Of a DNA stretch of 64,000 nt, positions 8,077 to 16,864 are shown piece by piece. The stretch's first letter is position 1; each line of letters opens with the position of its first letter. A program made the position numbers and the translations under genes. Source of the DNA: Ancylobacter sp. Lp-2 (GTDB lineage Bacteria > Pseudomonadota > Alphaproteobacteria > Rhizobiales > Xanthobacteraceae); assembly GCF_020523795.1 (NCBI RefSeq), contig NZ_JAJALI010000004.1, positions 310,001-374,000 of the forward strand. Direction: 5' to 3'. The notes under the pieces were generated by a model. That model was not told the origin of the DNA. It saw only the letters and a list, made by a program, of their open reading frames with translations, and did not search any database.

Positions 8077-9918
8077 ATGAACATGCATGCCGCCGCTTCC
8101 GCCGCCTCCGACGTGCTGCCGCGCGAAGTCGAGGCGCGCAAGACCGCCATCCTCAAGGAGGTCTTCGGCTTCGACCGCTTCCGCCCCGGCCAGCAGGAGG
8201 TGGTGGATGCCGTGCTCGCCGGCGTGCCGACGCTGGCGGTGATGCCGACCGGCGCCGGCAAGTCGCTGTGCTACCAGCTGCCGGCGCTCACACTCGGCGG
8301 CCTCTCCATCGTCATCTCGCCGCTGATCGCGCTGATGGACGACCAGGTGAACGCGCTGAAGCTTCAGGGCGTCGCCGCCGAGGCGCTGCACTCCGGCAAG
8401 CCGCGCGAGGACAATGTCGCGATCTGGCGCCGCGTCGCGGCCGGCGAGGTGCGCCTGCTCTACCTCGCCCCCGAGCGGCTGATGACCGATCGCATGCTCT
8501 CCGCCCTCTCCCGGCTGCCGCTCGGCCTCGTCGCGGTGGACGAGGCGCACTGCATCTCGCAATGGGGCCATTCCTTCCGCAACGAATATCTCCAGCTCGG
8601 CCGGCTGCGCGAGATCTTCCCCGGCGTGCCGCTGGTGGCGCTCACCGCCACCGCCGATAAGGCGACGCAGGGCGACATCGTCGAGCGGCTGTTCGGCGGG
8701 CAGGCGCGGGTGTTCGTCTCCGGCTTCGACCGGCCGAACATCTTCATCGGCATGGAGGAGAAGAAGGACCCGGCCCGGCAGATCGAAAGCTATGTGAAGG
8801 CGCGCCCGCGCGTGCCCGGCATCATCTACCGCATCTCGCGCAAGAAGGTGGAGGAGACCGCCGAGCGCCTGGTCGCCGCCGGCGTCCGCGCTTTGCCCTA
8901 TCACGCCGGCCTGTCGCCGGAGCAGCGCGCCGCGCATCAGGAGGCCTTCCTCGCCGAGGACGGCATCGTGATGGTGGCGACCGTCGCCTTCGGCATGGGC
9001 ATCGACAAGTCGAATGTCCGCTATGTGCTGCATGCCGACGCGCCGGGCAGCCTCGAGGCCTATTATCAGGAGATCGGCCGCGCCGGTCGCGACGGCCAGC
9101 CCTCCGAGGCGCACCTGCTCTATTCCGGCGGCGACATCGCCACCCGCCGCCGCTTCATCGACGAGGAACAGTCCTCGCCCGAGCGCAAGCTGGTGGAGGC
9201 GCGCCGGCTCGACGCCATGGTCGGCTTCTGCGAGGCGGTCACCTGCCGTCGCGCGGTGCTGCTCGGCTATTTCGGCGAGCGCGCCAAGGCCTGCGGCCAT
9301 TGCGACGTCTGCCGCGATCCGCCCAAGGTGGTGGACGCCTCGAAGCAGGCGGAGCTGGTGCTGCGCCTCGCCCGCGCCACCGGCGAGCGCTACGGCGCCG
9401 CCTATCTCGCCAGCGTCGTCACCGGCCAGCGCTCCGATCAGGTGTGCGGGCGCGGCCATGACCGGCTCGCCGATTTCGGCGCCGGCGCCGACCGCCCGGC
9501 CACCGAGTGGCGCGCCCTGCTGCGCCAGCTGGTCGCCACCGGTGCGCTGCATGCCGATGTCGAGCGCTTCGGTGCGCTCCAGCTCACCGATAACGGCAAG
9601 GCGATCCTCGCCGGCACCCGCGCCTTCACCCTGCGCGCGCCCTCGAAGGTGAAGCGCGACCGCTCCAGCCGGCCCGAGGCCCCCGAACTCGCCCCCGCCG
9701 AGGCCTCGCTGCTGGCCAAGCTCAAGGCGCTGCGCCGCGAATTGGCCGCCGAGCGCGGCGTGCCGGCCTATGTCGTCTTCGCCGACCGCACGCTGGAGGA
9801 GATGGCGGTGGAGCACCCGCGCAACCGCTTGGAGCTTGGCGGTATCAAGGGCGTCGGCGCCGCCAAGCTGGAGGCGTTCGGCACCGCGTTTCTCAAGGTG
9901 CTGAAGGATTTTTCTTAG
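8077..9918 (+). CDS. recQ: ATP-dependent DNA helicase RecQ
   Basis: A 613-residue RecQ with all three modules. The helicase core has FRPGQQEVVDAVLAG, Walker A MPTGAGKSLCYQ, VDEAHCISQWGHSFR (DEAH) and motif VI YQEIGRAGRDG. The Zn-binding RecQ-Ct/winged helix has Cys in CRRAVLLGYFG and ACGHCDVCRDPP. A C-terminal HRDC domain starts near residue 535 and includes ELGGIKGVGAAKLE. It unwinds DNA in recombination and fork repair. ATG 8077 or 8083 could start it. The stop codon lies in a short tandem repeat (9913-9933). Confidence 0.96.
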   Translation: MNMHAAASAASDVLPREVEARKTAILKEVFGFDRFRPGQQEVVDAVLAGVPTLAVMPTGAGKSLCYQLPALTLGGLSIVISPLIALMDDQVNALKLQGVAAEALHSGKPREDNVAIWRRVAAGEVRLLYLAPERLMTDRMLSALSRLPLGLVAVDEAHCISQWGHSFRNEYLQLGRLREIFPGVPLVALTATADKATQGDIVERLFGGQARVFVSGFDRPNIFIGMEEKKDPARQIESYVKARPRVPGIIYRISRKKVEETAERLVAAGVRALPYHAGLSPEQRAAHQEAFLAEDGIVMVATVAFGMGIDKSNVRYVLHADAPGSLEAYYQEIGRAGRDGQPSEAHLLYSGGDIATRRRFIDEEQSSPERKLVEARRLDAMVGFCEAVTCRRAVLLGYFGERAKACGHCDVCRDPPKVVDASKQAELVLRLARATGERYGAAYLASVVTGQRSDQVCGRGHDRLADFGAGADRPATEWRALLRQLVATGALHADVERFGALQLTDNGKAILAGTRAFTLRAPSKVKRDRSSRPEAPELAPAEASLLAKLKALRRELAAERGVPAYVVFADRTLEEMAVEHPRNRLELGGIKGVGAAKLEAFGTAFLKVLKDFS

Positions 9919-9933
9919 AATTCTCTTAGAATT
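9913..9933. repeat. 11-bp tandem duplication over the recQ stop codon
   Basis: TCTTAGAATT occurs at 9913-9922 and again at 9924-9933, one base apart. The first copy contains the TAG stop of recQ (9916-9918). See the finding on duplications at gene ends. Confidence 0.8.
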
Positions 9934-10057
9934 ACCGAAGAATTCGCCCGCGACATTTTCGCCGTTCAAAGGAGTTCACGACGGCCGATTCCGCTCCTAG
10001 ACTGGTTGGCAACGGGCGAGAAACGTCCGCAACGTCAACTGTTCCGGGATGGAAACG

Positions 10058-10603
10058 ATGAAGTTCGAACTCCTCACCATGGCCGTGGCCGCGGCCACCC
10101 TCGCCGTCGGCGCCTCCGGCGCGCAGGCGCACGGCCCCACCCGCCAGAAGGTCAGCGAGACCATCGTGATCAACGCTGCCCCGGCCAAGGTCTGGGAGGT
10201 GGTCAGCAACTTCCAGGATGGCGGCTGGATCCCGGTGGTCGACAAGACCGAGGGCACCGGCGGCAACGCGGCCGGCGCCAAGCGTACCCTGACGCTGAAG
10301 AACGGCGCGACGGTGGTCGAGGAGGTCGCCAAGCTCGAGCCCGAGAAGATGACCCTGATGTACCGCATCGATCAGGTCGACGTGAAGGTGCTGCCGGTCA
10401 CCAACTACTCCTCCTGGCTCATCGTGACGCCGGCCGAGGGCGGGGCGAAGTCGCAGGTCGAGTGGCGCGGTGCCTTCTACCGCGGCTACCCCAACAACGA
10501 TCCGCCGCCGGAGCTGAACGACGAGGCCGCCATCGCCGCCGTGACCGGGCTCTACAAGGCCGGCCTCGACGGGCTGAAGAAGAAGATCGAAGGCGGCAGC
10601 TGA
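10058..10603 (+). CDS. Periplasmic SRPBCC-family protein, MxaD-like
   Basis: The protein has a cleavable signal peptide (MKFELLTMAVAAATLAVGAS, ending GAQAHG) followed by a START/Bet v1-like SRPBCC domain: ETIVINAAPAKVWEVVSNFQ is the typical first strand-helix. Later regions YRIDQVDVKVLPVTNYSSW and WRGAFYRGYPNNDPP resemble MxaD, a periplasmic protein that assists electron transfer from PQQ methanol dehydrogenase. No dehydrogenase gene is in the window, so the role is inferred. The YVTN propeller gene downstream belongs to a type often found with PQQ-dependent alcohol oxidation. An ATG 9 bp upstream (10049) is the alternative start; GGAAACG favours 10058. Confidence 0.75.
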   Translation: MKFELLTMAVAAATLAVGASGAQAHGPTRQKVSETIVINAAPAKVWEVVSNFQDGGWIPVVDKTEGTGGNAAGAKRTLTLKNGATVVEEVAKLEPEKMTLMYRIDQVDVKVLPVTNYSSWLIVTPAEGGAKSQVEWRGAFYRGYPNNDPPPELNDEAAIAAVTGLYKAGLDGLKKKIEGGS

Positions 10604-10659
10604 GGCCGGCGGCGCGGCGGCCTCCCGAGAGGTCCGGTGCTGACACGACTCAAGGGCAA

Positions 10660-10766
10660 CCTCATCCTGAGATGCCCGGCGACAGCCGGGCCTCGAAGGA
10701 TGGTCGTCCGGCCCGGCACCGCGAGCATCCTTCGAGGCTCGCCGACGTTCGCACCTCAGGATGAGG
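10660..10766. repeat. Inverted repeat of the CCTCATCCTGAG type
   Basis: CCTCATCCTGAG at 10660-10671 is mirrored by CTCAGGATGAGG at 10755-10766. Inside these arms CCTCGAAGGATG (about 10690) is mirrored by CATCCTTCGAGG (about 10729), so the whole 107 bp can fold into one long imperfect stem. This arrangement is widespread between genes in Hyphomicrobiales. Confidence 0.8.
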
Positions 10767-11030
10767 GCGCTCGATGGATCGCCCCTCGGCTCTCCGGGAT
10801 GACGAACCCGCCGCACCTGTCATTGCGCTCGAGCATCCACGCTTTTTCACGGCGCACCGGCGGAGAGGAAGACGTGGATGGCCGGGACAAGCCCGGTCAC
10901 GACGATAATCCAAGGTCACTGGTATCCAAGGTCACTGACCTCCAGAGTCACTGGCATGCCCGGTCTCACGTCATGCCCGAGCGATACCGGCCGGCCACGC
11001 CGTCGGGCGGACGACTACACCGCGCACACC

Positions 11031-11206
11031 GTCATGCCCGGGCTTTGGCCCGGGCATCCACGACGTCTCCCTGTGCCCCGGCAGCACGTCATGACGGTGG
11101 GCGGTGCGGAAAGATCAAGCTGCTAGGAATGGATAGGCCACGGCACGCGCCCATCCCCTCACCCAACCCTCTCCCCATGGGAAAGGGCTTCCCGCCCCCT
11201 CTTCAC
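11031..11206. repeat. Direct repeat, copy A
   Basis: It starts GTCATGCCCGGGCTTTGGCC, includes GGTGCGGAAAGATCAAGC then TGCTAGGAATGGATA, and ends with CATCCCCTCACCCAACCCTC and a short CTCCCCATGGGAAAGGG hairpin. Copy B at 11476-11652 has the same order of blocks with scattered substitutions. Confidence 0.85.
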
Positions 11207-11475
11207 AGAATGCTGCGCCTGCCGTCCGAGTACACCACTCCGCATCTGCTGCCTCTTCTGCTGTCACCTCGTCCCCCATTTGGGTACCCCCTCTCCCCGT
11301 CGGGGAGAGGGATGGAGTGAGGGATCTTCTGCGGCTCGGCAATGGTGCCGTCCCTCACCGGCCCGCGCAGCCTCCCTTGGGTTTTCCAGGAGCGGGACAA
11401 CGGGGCCTCACACCTCGAGATAACGGCGCTCGACGGATTGGGCCTCGGCCCTCCACGACGCCACCCGCACCGGCC

Positions 11476-11652
11476 GTCATGCCCGGGCTTGGCCCGGACA
11501 TTCACGACTTTTCGCTACGCCCAGAAGCACGTCATACCGGTAGGCCGTGCGGAAAGATCAAGCTGCTAGGAACGGATACGCCATGGCAACCGCCGATCCC
11601 CTCACCCAACCCTTTCCCAATGGAAGAGGGCTTCGTGCCCCTCTCCCGGCCA
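11476..11652. repeat. Direct repeat, copy B, running into the YVTN gene
   Basis: It shares with copy A the blocks GTCATGCCCGGGCTT, GTGCGGAAAGATCAAGCTGC, TAGGAACGGATA and CCCCTCACCCAACCC. In copy B the sequence after the shared GGATA block has become CGCCATGG, creating the ATG used by the downstream gene. The last 70 bp of the repeat are translated. Confidence 0.85.
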
Positions 11653-12590
11653 TCGCGCTTCTGTTCGCCTCCCTCCTCGCACCCGTCCCCCTCCCCGCCC
11701 GCGCCGACGAGGCCTTCGTCACCTCGCAGCCGGCGGAGACCCTCTCCATCGTCGATCTGCCGACCGGCAAGGTCGTCGCCACGCTGAAGATCCCCGGCAA
11801 GCCGGCCGGCATCGCGGTGAGCCCGGACGGTGCCCGCGCCTTCGTCACCTCGCCGGACGGCAAGGCGCTCACCATCCTCGACGCCGCCAGCCGCACGGTG
11901 CAGCACCGAGTCGAGGTCGGCGGCGGCCCGCTCGGCGTCGCCGTGCACCCCTCCGGCAGCCCGGCCTATGTCGCCGACTGGTACCTGCACCGCATCGTCG
12001 CGGTGGACGCGGCCTCGGGCGCCATCGCCGGCGAGGTGCAGGTCGGCGAGTCCCCCTCCGGGCTCGCCGTCACCCCGGACGGCGCGCTGCTGCTCTCCGC
12101 CGACCGCGATTCCGACGCGGTGAGCTTCATCGATACCGCCCCCCTCGCCCGCACCGGCTCGGTGAAGGTCGGCACCCGGCCGTTCGGCGTCACCATCGAC
12201 GCCGAGGGCCGACGCGCCTACACCGCCAATGTCGGCTCCGACGATGTCAGCATCATCGACATCGCCGCCCGCCAGGTGGTCGCCACGGTGAAGGTCGGCC
12301 AGCGGCCCTATGCGGTGGCGCTGGCGCAGGGCCGCGCCTTCGTCACCGACCAGTACGCCTCGACGGTTTCCGTCTTCGATACCGCGACGCTGCAATCCCT
12401 CGCCACCATCCCGGTCGGCGACTACCCGGAGGGCATCGCGGCGAGCCGCGACGGCGCCTTCGTCTATGTGGCGAACTGGGAAGCCAACACGCTGAGCGTC
12501 ATCGACGTCGCCACGCTGAAGGTCATCGCCGATATCGACGTCGCCGACGGCCCGCGCGCCTTCGGCGCCTTCATCCGGCGAACTCCCTAG
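11583..12590 (+). CDS. YVTN-type beta-propeller protein, periplasmic
   Basis: The protein has 335 residues. After an unusual N-terminus and a hydrophobic signal segment (LPAIALLFASLLAPV, cleavage near PARA/DEAF), seven or so repeats of about 42 residues follow, each with a VIDxAxxxVVATxxVGxxPxGVAVxPDG-like pattern, typical of YVTN propellers of the PQQ-catabolism-associated kind. The only in-frame start compatible with a signal peptide is ATG 11583, which lies inside repeat copy B; GCTAGGAACGG in the repeat provides the likely ribosome-binding site. The role is unknown; the neighbour is the MxaD-like gene. Confidence 0.85.
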   Translation: MATADPLTQPFPNGRGLRAPLPAIALLFASLLAPVPLPARADEAFVTSQPAETLSIVDLPTGKVVATLKIPGKPAGIAVSPDGARAFVTSPDGKALTILDAASRTVQHRVEVGGGPLGVAVHPSGSPAYVADWYLHRIVAVDAASGAIAGEVQVGESPSGLAVTPDGALLLSADRDSDAVSFIDTAPLARTGSVKVGTRPFGVTIDAEGRRAYTANVGSDDVSIIDIAARQVVATVKVGQRPYAVALAQGRAFVTDQYASTVSVFDTATLQSLATIPVGDYPEGIAASRDGAFVYVANWEANTLSVIDVATLKVIADIDVADGPRAFGAFIRRTP

Positions 12591-12760
12591 CGGGCCGCCC
12601 CGGGACGCTCCATGCGAGCAGAAGACGAGCCGGCTCCGCTCCGCCCCGAGGCGCGCCGACGATACATGTTGGCGGAAGCGTGGAGCCCGCATGATCGCGC
12701 TAGGCAACCGCATCGCCGGGACTATGATGCCCGCTGCCGGCGAAGCAAGGGTGTGTGACG

Positions 12761-13399
12761 ATGGAAGAGGAATTCTGGCAGGGCAAATGGCGGCGCGGCG
12801 AGATCGCCTTCCACGAGGCCCAAGGCAACCCCTTGCTTCGGCGCTACCTTCCCGCCCTCGACCTGCCGGCCAGCACGCGCTTTCTTCTGCCGCTCTGCGG
12901 CAAGACCCGCGACATTGGCTGGCTGCTCGGACAGGGCCATCCCGTTGTCGGCGCCGAACTTAGCCGGCTTGCCATCGAGCAGCTCTTCGCCGAACTCGGC
13001 CTGGTGCCGCACGTGACCCCGGCCGGGCCGCTGGAGCGTTTCGAGGCCGGGCGGCTCACCGTCTTCGTCGGCAATTTCTTCGATCTCGACCGTGCGACCC
13101 TCGGCGAGGTCGGCGCGGTCTATGACCGGGCGGCGCTCGTGGCGCTGCCGGAGGCGATGCGCGCGCGCTATGCGGGCCATCTCGTCCACCTCACCCATGC
13201 CGCGCCACAGCTGTTGATCGCCTTCGACTACGACCAGTCGCAGCTGGTCGGCCCGCCCTTCGCGGTACCGGAGGCGGAGGTGCGGCGGCACTACGGCGCC
13301 GCCTATCATGTCACCCAGGCTGGCCGGCACGAATTGAAGGACGGGCTGAAGGGCCTGAAGCCGGTCGACGAGATCGTCTGGCTGATGCGCCCGCGCTGA
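12761..13399 (+). CDS. tpm: Thiopurine S-methyltransferase family protein
   Basis: A 212-residue SAM-dependent methyltransferase of the TPMT family. FWQGKWRRGEIAFHE is the characteristic N-terminus; FLLPLCGKTRDIGWLLGQGH is the SAM-binding motif I region, followed by VVGAELSRLAIEQLF. Bacterial Tpm methylates thiopurines and also selenium or tellurium oxyanions. ATG 12761 matches the family N-terminus better than the GTG two codons upstream. The gene stands alone and is followed by palindromic repeats. Confidence 0.92.
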   Translation: MEEEFWQGKWRRGEIAFHEAQGNPLLRRYLPALDLPASTRFLLPLCGKTRDIGWLLGQGHPVVGAELSRLAIEQLFAELGLVPHVTPAGPLERFEAGRLTVFVGNFFDLDRATLGEVGAVYDRAALVALPEAMRARYAGHLVHLTHAAPQLLIAFDYDQSQLVGPPFAVPEAEVRRHYGAAYHVTQAGRHELKDGLKGLKPVDEIVWLMRPR

Positions 13400-13419
13400 G
13401 ACCGGGACGCCCCCTGCCC

Positions 13420-13570
13420 TTCTCCGCGTCGGAGCCTCCTTCTCCCCGTCGACGAGCTATCCCCTCGCCACCGGCGGAGAGATCCACCAAGACGCCCGCG
13501 CTAAAGGATCGGAACGCCCCTTCCCCCTCTCCCCGTCGTGGAGAGGGTCGGGGTGATGGGTCTGTTTGGG
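13420..13570. repeat. Intergenic palindromic repeats (CTCTCCCC...GGGGAGAG family)
   Basis: CCCCTCTCCCCGTCGTGGAG at about 13530, continuing as AGGGTCGGGGTGATGGG, is the same kind of element as at 576-613 and 11289-11326. A decayed copy (TTCTCCCCGTCGACGAGC) precedes it at 13440. No gene is seen in 13400-13654. Confidence 0.75.
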
Positions 13571-13654
13571 TGAGAGATCGTCCCGGGCCGGCGTCTATGC
13601 GCCCGCGCTGAGGCGCCGGCCCGGCATGGCCGCCGCCCCGCGCCACCGCCGCGC

Positions 13655-13822
13655 TCAGAACACCAGCCAGTAGCCGATCAGCGCCACGGCCGCGAGCACC
13701 ACCAGTCCCAGCGGGCCGTGCCACCAGCGCCGGCCCGGCTGGCGGCCACCGCATGTGGGGCACAACGGCGCGTTATCGGCGACCGGCTGGTAACCGCAGT
13801 GTCGGCAGGAGGTGGTGGCCAT
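13655..13822 (-). CDS. Small zinc-ribbon membrane protein (55 aa)
   Basis: I read this frame directly from the minus strand: ATG at 13822, stop TGA at 13655-13657. It begins MATTSCRHCGYQPVADNAPL and continues CPTCGGRQPG, so there are two CxxC pairs forming a zinc-ribbon. A single hydrophobic helix (GPLGLVVLAAVALIGYWLVF) ends the protein. AGGA-type sequence (CCGACACTG side) is weak, but the motif order and lack of stops make the gene credible. Such zinc-ribbon plus helix proteins are small membrane adaptors of unknown role. Confidence 0.7.
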   Translation of the reverse strand: MATTSCRHCGYQPVADNAPLCPTCGGRQPGRRWWHGPLGLVVLAAVALIGYWLVF

Positions 13823-13911
13823 GGGCCGCTCTCGGCTCGCGAGGAAGAGGTACGGTTCATTTAACCCGATACCTGCCAGAGCGACAGCCGAGAAAGCGCG
13901 CCAGGCCTCGT

Positions 13912-15012
13912 TCAGATCGCGTAATCGCCGGTCTGGTGCGCCGAGGGGGCGCGGCAGTCGGTGCCCGGCGCGCCGTCGGCGAACAGCCGCGCCCGCTCCA
14001 GCCGCACCGCCACCTTCTCACCCACCGGCACCCGAACCGAGGGGGCGATGTCGGCCTCGAACAGCGCGCTGCCGACCTCCAGTTCCAGCCGGCGGATGGC
14101 GCCGTGGCGGCGGAAGCCGCGCACCACCCCCGGCAGGCCCGGCGTACCGGCGAGGCCGATGGCGATGTCGTGCGGCCGCACATAGAGCAGCGCCGGCCCG
14201 TCCGGTACCGGCGATTTCGGCGCGGCGATCGGGGTGTGGCCGGCAAAGGCGGTGCCGTCCTTCACCTGCACCTCGATGCGGCTGGATTCGCCCATGAAGC
14301 CGAAAACCGTCGCCGAGGCCGGGCGGTCATAGACGTCGTCCGGCGTGCCCACCTGCTCGATCTTGCCCTTGCCCATCACCACCACGCGGTCGGCGAGTTC
14401 CAGCGCCTCCTCCTGGTCGTGGGTGACGAACAGCGTGGTGTGGCCGGTGCGGTCGTGCAGCTCGCGCAGCCATTTGCGCAGCTCCTTGCGCACCAGCGCG
14501 TCGAGCGCGCCGAAAGGCTCGTCGAGCAGCAGCACCTTGGGCTCGATCGCCAGCGCCCGGGCCAGCGCCACGCGCTGGCGCTGGCCGCCGGACAGCTGCG
14601 CCGGGAAGCGGCCGCCAAAGGCCTCCAGCTGCACCAGCGCGAGCAGGTCGGCCACCCGCTTCTTGATCTCCGTCTCGCTCGGCCGCTCGGCGCGCGGGCG
14701 CGAGCGCAGGCCGAAGGCGACATTGTCGGCCACCGTCATGTGGCGGAACAGGGCGTAGTTCTGGAACACGAAGCCGATGCCGCGCCGGCGCACCGGCACC
14801 GACAGCGCGTCCTCGCCGTTGAACGTCACCCGGCCGCGGCTCGGCTGCTCCAGCCCGGCGACGATGCGCAGCAGCGTGGTCTTGCCGGAGCCCGAAGGGC
14901 CCAGCAGCGCCACCAGCTCGCTCGGCTTCACGTCGAGCGAGATGTCCGACAGCGCGGGCGTACCGCTGCCGAAATCCTTGCCCACATGCTCGATGTTCAC
15001 CGCGACGGTCAT
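13912..15012 (-). CDS. cysA: Sulfate/thiosulfate import ATP-binding protein CysA
   Basis: A 366-residue ABC ATPase. The motifs are Walker [11 protein letters not shown]-loop [20 protein letters not shown], signature [14 protein letters not shown], Walker [13 protein letters not shown] and H-loop [19 protein letters not shown]-type C-terminal domain with [12 protein letters not shown] follows. [15 protein letters not shown] at 15012 is the usual CysA start; upstream codons to 15093 look untranslated. The permeases CysT/CysW and a sulfate-binding protein are not adjacent, so this copy is an orphan or relies on a transporter elsewhere. Confidence 0.88.
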   Translation of the reverse strand: MTVAVNIEHVGKDFGSGTPALSDISLDVKPSELVALLGPSGSGKTTLLRIVAGLEQPSRGRVTFNGEDALSVPVRRRGIGFVFQNYALFRHMTVADNVAFGLRSRPRAERPSETEIKKRVADLLALVQLEAFGGRFPAQLSGGQRQRVALARALAIEPKVLLLDEPFGALDALVRKELRKWLRELHDRTGHTTLFVTHDQEEALELADRVVVMGKGKIEQVGTPDDVYDRPASATVFGFMGESSRIEVQVKDGTAFAGHTPIAAPKSPVPDGPALLYVRPHDIAIGLAGTPGLPGVVRGFRRHGAIRRLELEVGSALFEADIAPSVRVPVGEKVAVRLERARLFADGAPGTDCRAPSAHQTGDYAI

Positions 15013-15212
15013 CAATTCACTCGCTGTCGACGTGATTAGTATATTAATCCGCAACCTACCCGAAAAATTGGCGATGTGAAGCCTTTCCGGCAACCCTTCC
15101 CGGCCAGCCGCCGGCTGGCTTCTCCCGCAAGCCCCATAGGCGGCGCCGGGAGGCTCTGCTAAGCCGGAAGTTCCGGCGGCCCTCCGCGCCGCCGATCCGC
15201 AGCCGAGCCACC

Positions 15213-15860
15213 ATGACGACCGAACCCACGCCCGACACCCTCCGCGCCACGCCGGCCGCCCCTGTTCTCGCTCTCGACGGCCTGACGCCGGTCCCGGCCG
15301 GCAAGGTCGCCGCCATCGTCACCTTCCTGGAGATGCGCGCCCGCCCGGCGCCGCTGGCCGAGCCGGAAGGCCACGGGCTTGAGATCCGCCGCGTCGAGCA
15401 GCCGGATCCCGGCTGGTACCGCGCGCTGTTCCGCCGCATCGGCGAGGAGTGGCTGTGGTTCTCGCGCCTGCGCCTGTCGGATGCCGCGCTGGCGGCGATC
15501 CTCGGCGATCCGGCGGTGGAGGTGCACGCGCTGGTGCGCGGCGAGGAGGAAATCGGCCTTCTGGAGCTCGACTGGCGGGTGCCCGGCGAGGTCGAGCTCG
15601 GCTTTTTCGGCCTGGTGCCGGGGGAAACCGGTGCCGGCGCCGGCCGCGTGCTGATGAACCGCGCCATCGAGCGGGCCTTCGCCCGCGCCGTCGATCGCTT
15701 CTTCGTGCACACCTGCACGCTCGATCATCCGGCGGCGGTCAGCTTCTACATGAAGTCGGGATTCGTGCCGGTCGGGCGGGCGGTGGAGATCGCCGACGAC
15801 CCCCGGCTCGACGGCACGATACGCCGCGACGCCGCGCGTCACTTTCCGGTGATCGGGTAG
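15213..15860 (+). CDS. GNAT-family N-acetyltransferase
   Basis: A 215-residue protein with a GNAT fold: [20 protein letters not shown] is the acetyl-CoA pyrophosphate-binding motif A, and [20 protein letters not shown] is motif B. The first 50 residues are a family-variable extension. The substrate cannot be predicted. It is divergent from cysA and convergent with fliJ. Confidence 0.88.
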   Translation: MTTEPTPDTLRATPAAPVLALDGLTPVPAGKVAAIVTFLEMRARPAPLAEPEGHGLEIRRVEQPDPGWYRALFRRIGEEWLWFSRLRLSDAALAAILGDPAVEVHALVRGEEEIGLLELDWRVPGEVELGFFGLVPGETGAGAGRVLMNRAIERAFARAVDRFFVHTCTLDHPAAVSFYMKSGFVPVGRAVEIADDPRLDGTIRRDAARHFPVIG

Positions 15861-15925
15861 ATCCCGCCGCGCGGCGCCGGGGATCGGCGGGCGCTGTCGC
15901 TTAGGAAACGTGCGGGCGAAAGCCC

Positions 15926-16327
15926 TCAGGCCAGCGCGGCGGTGGAGCGCACGCGGCGGCCGCCGGTCGGGCGCGTCACCTCGACGCCTTCCATCCCGCG
16001 CTCGCGCTCGCCGAGCGCCTCGACCTTCTTCAGTTCGTCCAGCGCCGCGTCGAGCGCCGCGCGGGCCTCGTCCAGCTGGCCCTTCAGCTCGTCGGCCGAG
16101 CGGCGCAGGTTGTCGCGGCGGGTGGCGGCGGCGCGCGCATAGGTCGGGTAGGCGAAATGGCTGGTATCGCTGATGCCGGCGCGGTTTTCCTCCGCCAGGA
16201 TCTCGCGGTCTAGGTCACGCGCCATACGGTCGAAATCGGCGATCATGCCGTCGATCTGCGCGAAATGGCGACGCTTTTCCTCGGCCTGGAACCGCTTCAG
16301 GCGAATGACGGTATCGAGCGACTTCAT
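15926..16327 (-). CDS. fliJ: FliJ-type flagellar export chaperone
   Basis: A 133-residue, almost entirely helical coiled-coil protein starting MKSLDTVIRLKRFQAEEKRR, which matches alphaproteobacterial FliJ. FliJ works with the FliI ATPase in the flagellar type III export gate. Longer readings starting upstream (to 16543) run through the intergenic region and are unlikely. It is divergent from ctrA; this fliJ-ctrA adjacency is common in Hyphomicrobiales. No other flagellar gene is in the window. Confidence 0.82.
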   Translation of the reverse strand: MKSLDTVIRLKRFQAEEKRRHFAQIDGMIADFDRMARDLDREILAEENRAGISDTSHFAYPTYARAAATRRDNLRRSADELKGQLDEARAALDAALDELKKVEALGERERGMEGVEVTRPTGGRRVRSTAALA

Positions 16328-16591
16328 GCCGGCGTTACTCCGCTTGTCGGGCCGGAGCGGTCTGCCGGCGCCCATCGGCACCGACACCGGGCCGCCCGGG
16401 TCGAGCCGCCCTTTACGCGGCGGCACGGGCATCTTCGCGTGCAGAGGTTGCCGCTTCCTTACATTTTCGGGGGGAAAGCGGCCTGGCCGACCTATTCGGG
16501 CGACTTTCCAGGGGTTTGGAAACGATTTGTTTACCGGCTCCATTAATGATCGTTCACGTCCGGTGTGATCCGGTGCCTTGGCGCGAAAGCC

Positions 16592-16763
16592 GAGTCGCCA
16601 GATTCACTTAAGCGCACTTCTTAAGATTCGGCTTGAGACAGTCGGTCACAAAAATTCTGGTTCCTTGCCAGCCGCTTGTGGGAAGACTCGAAGAAAATTC
16701 GTGGCGACCCGCTTGTGCTAAGGAATCCGGTTTTGTTACCCATTGGATCGTAGTTGACGAATC
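16592..16763 (+). promoter_or_regulatory. ctrA upstream region: six GANTC methylation sites and a TTAA pair
   Basis: GANTC, the CcrM methyltransferase target, occurs at 16592, 16601, 16625, 16685, 16723 and 16759, six in 172 bp. With this GC content about one per 340 bp would be expected by chance (my estimate). TTAA at 16608-16611 and 16621-16624 are separated by 9 bp, close to but not the canonical CtrA TTAA-N7-TTAA. In Caulobacter, ctrA transcription depends on GANTC methylation state, GcrA and CtrA itself. The rest of 16328-16864 shows no gene. Confidence 0.65.
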
Positions 16764-16864
16764 GGTGTGCCGAGCCGGGCGCGGGGTTGGGGTGACGCTC
16801 GGAACGGGAGTTGTCCGATTGTGCGCTGAAACCCCGGGGGCCGTGGCGAGGGAAGGGGATTGGC

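Larger units (their letters stand above)
10604..11582. other. Gene-free repeat-rich stretch between the SRPBCC and YVTN genes
   Basis: About 980 bp without a convincing gene on either strand. It holds a long inverted repeat (10660-10766), two copies of a roughly 175-bp direct repeat (11031-11206; 11476-11652) and a CTCTCCCC hairpin (near 11289-11326). Open frames here are short, overlapping on several frames and Arg/Pro/Ser-rich, as expected of noncoding high-GC DNA. Confidence 0.7.

Noticed and set aside
7642..9969. 775-codon minus-strand frame over recQ
   Set aside because: Antisense to recQ and out of frame with cobD; composition is noncoding.
10022..10045. AACG...GTTCC as another EcfG promoter
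   Set aside because: Spacing is 15 bp and the direction would read into the end of recQ.
10604..11582. Possible CRISPR array or small genes in the repeat-rich gap
   Set aside because: The repeats are long, two-copy and palindromic, without regular spacers; frames are short and Arg/Pro-rich.
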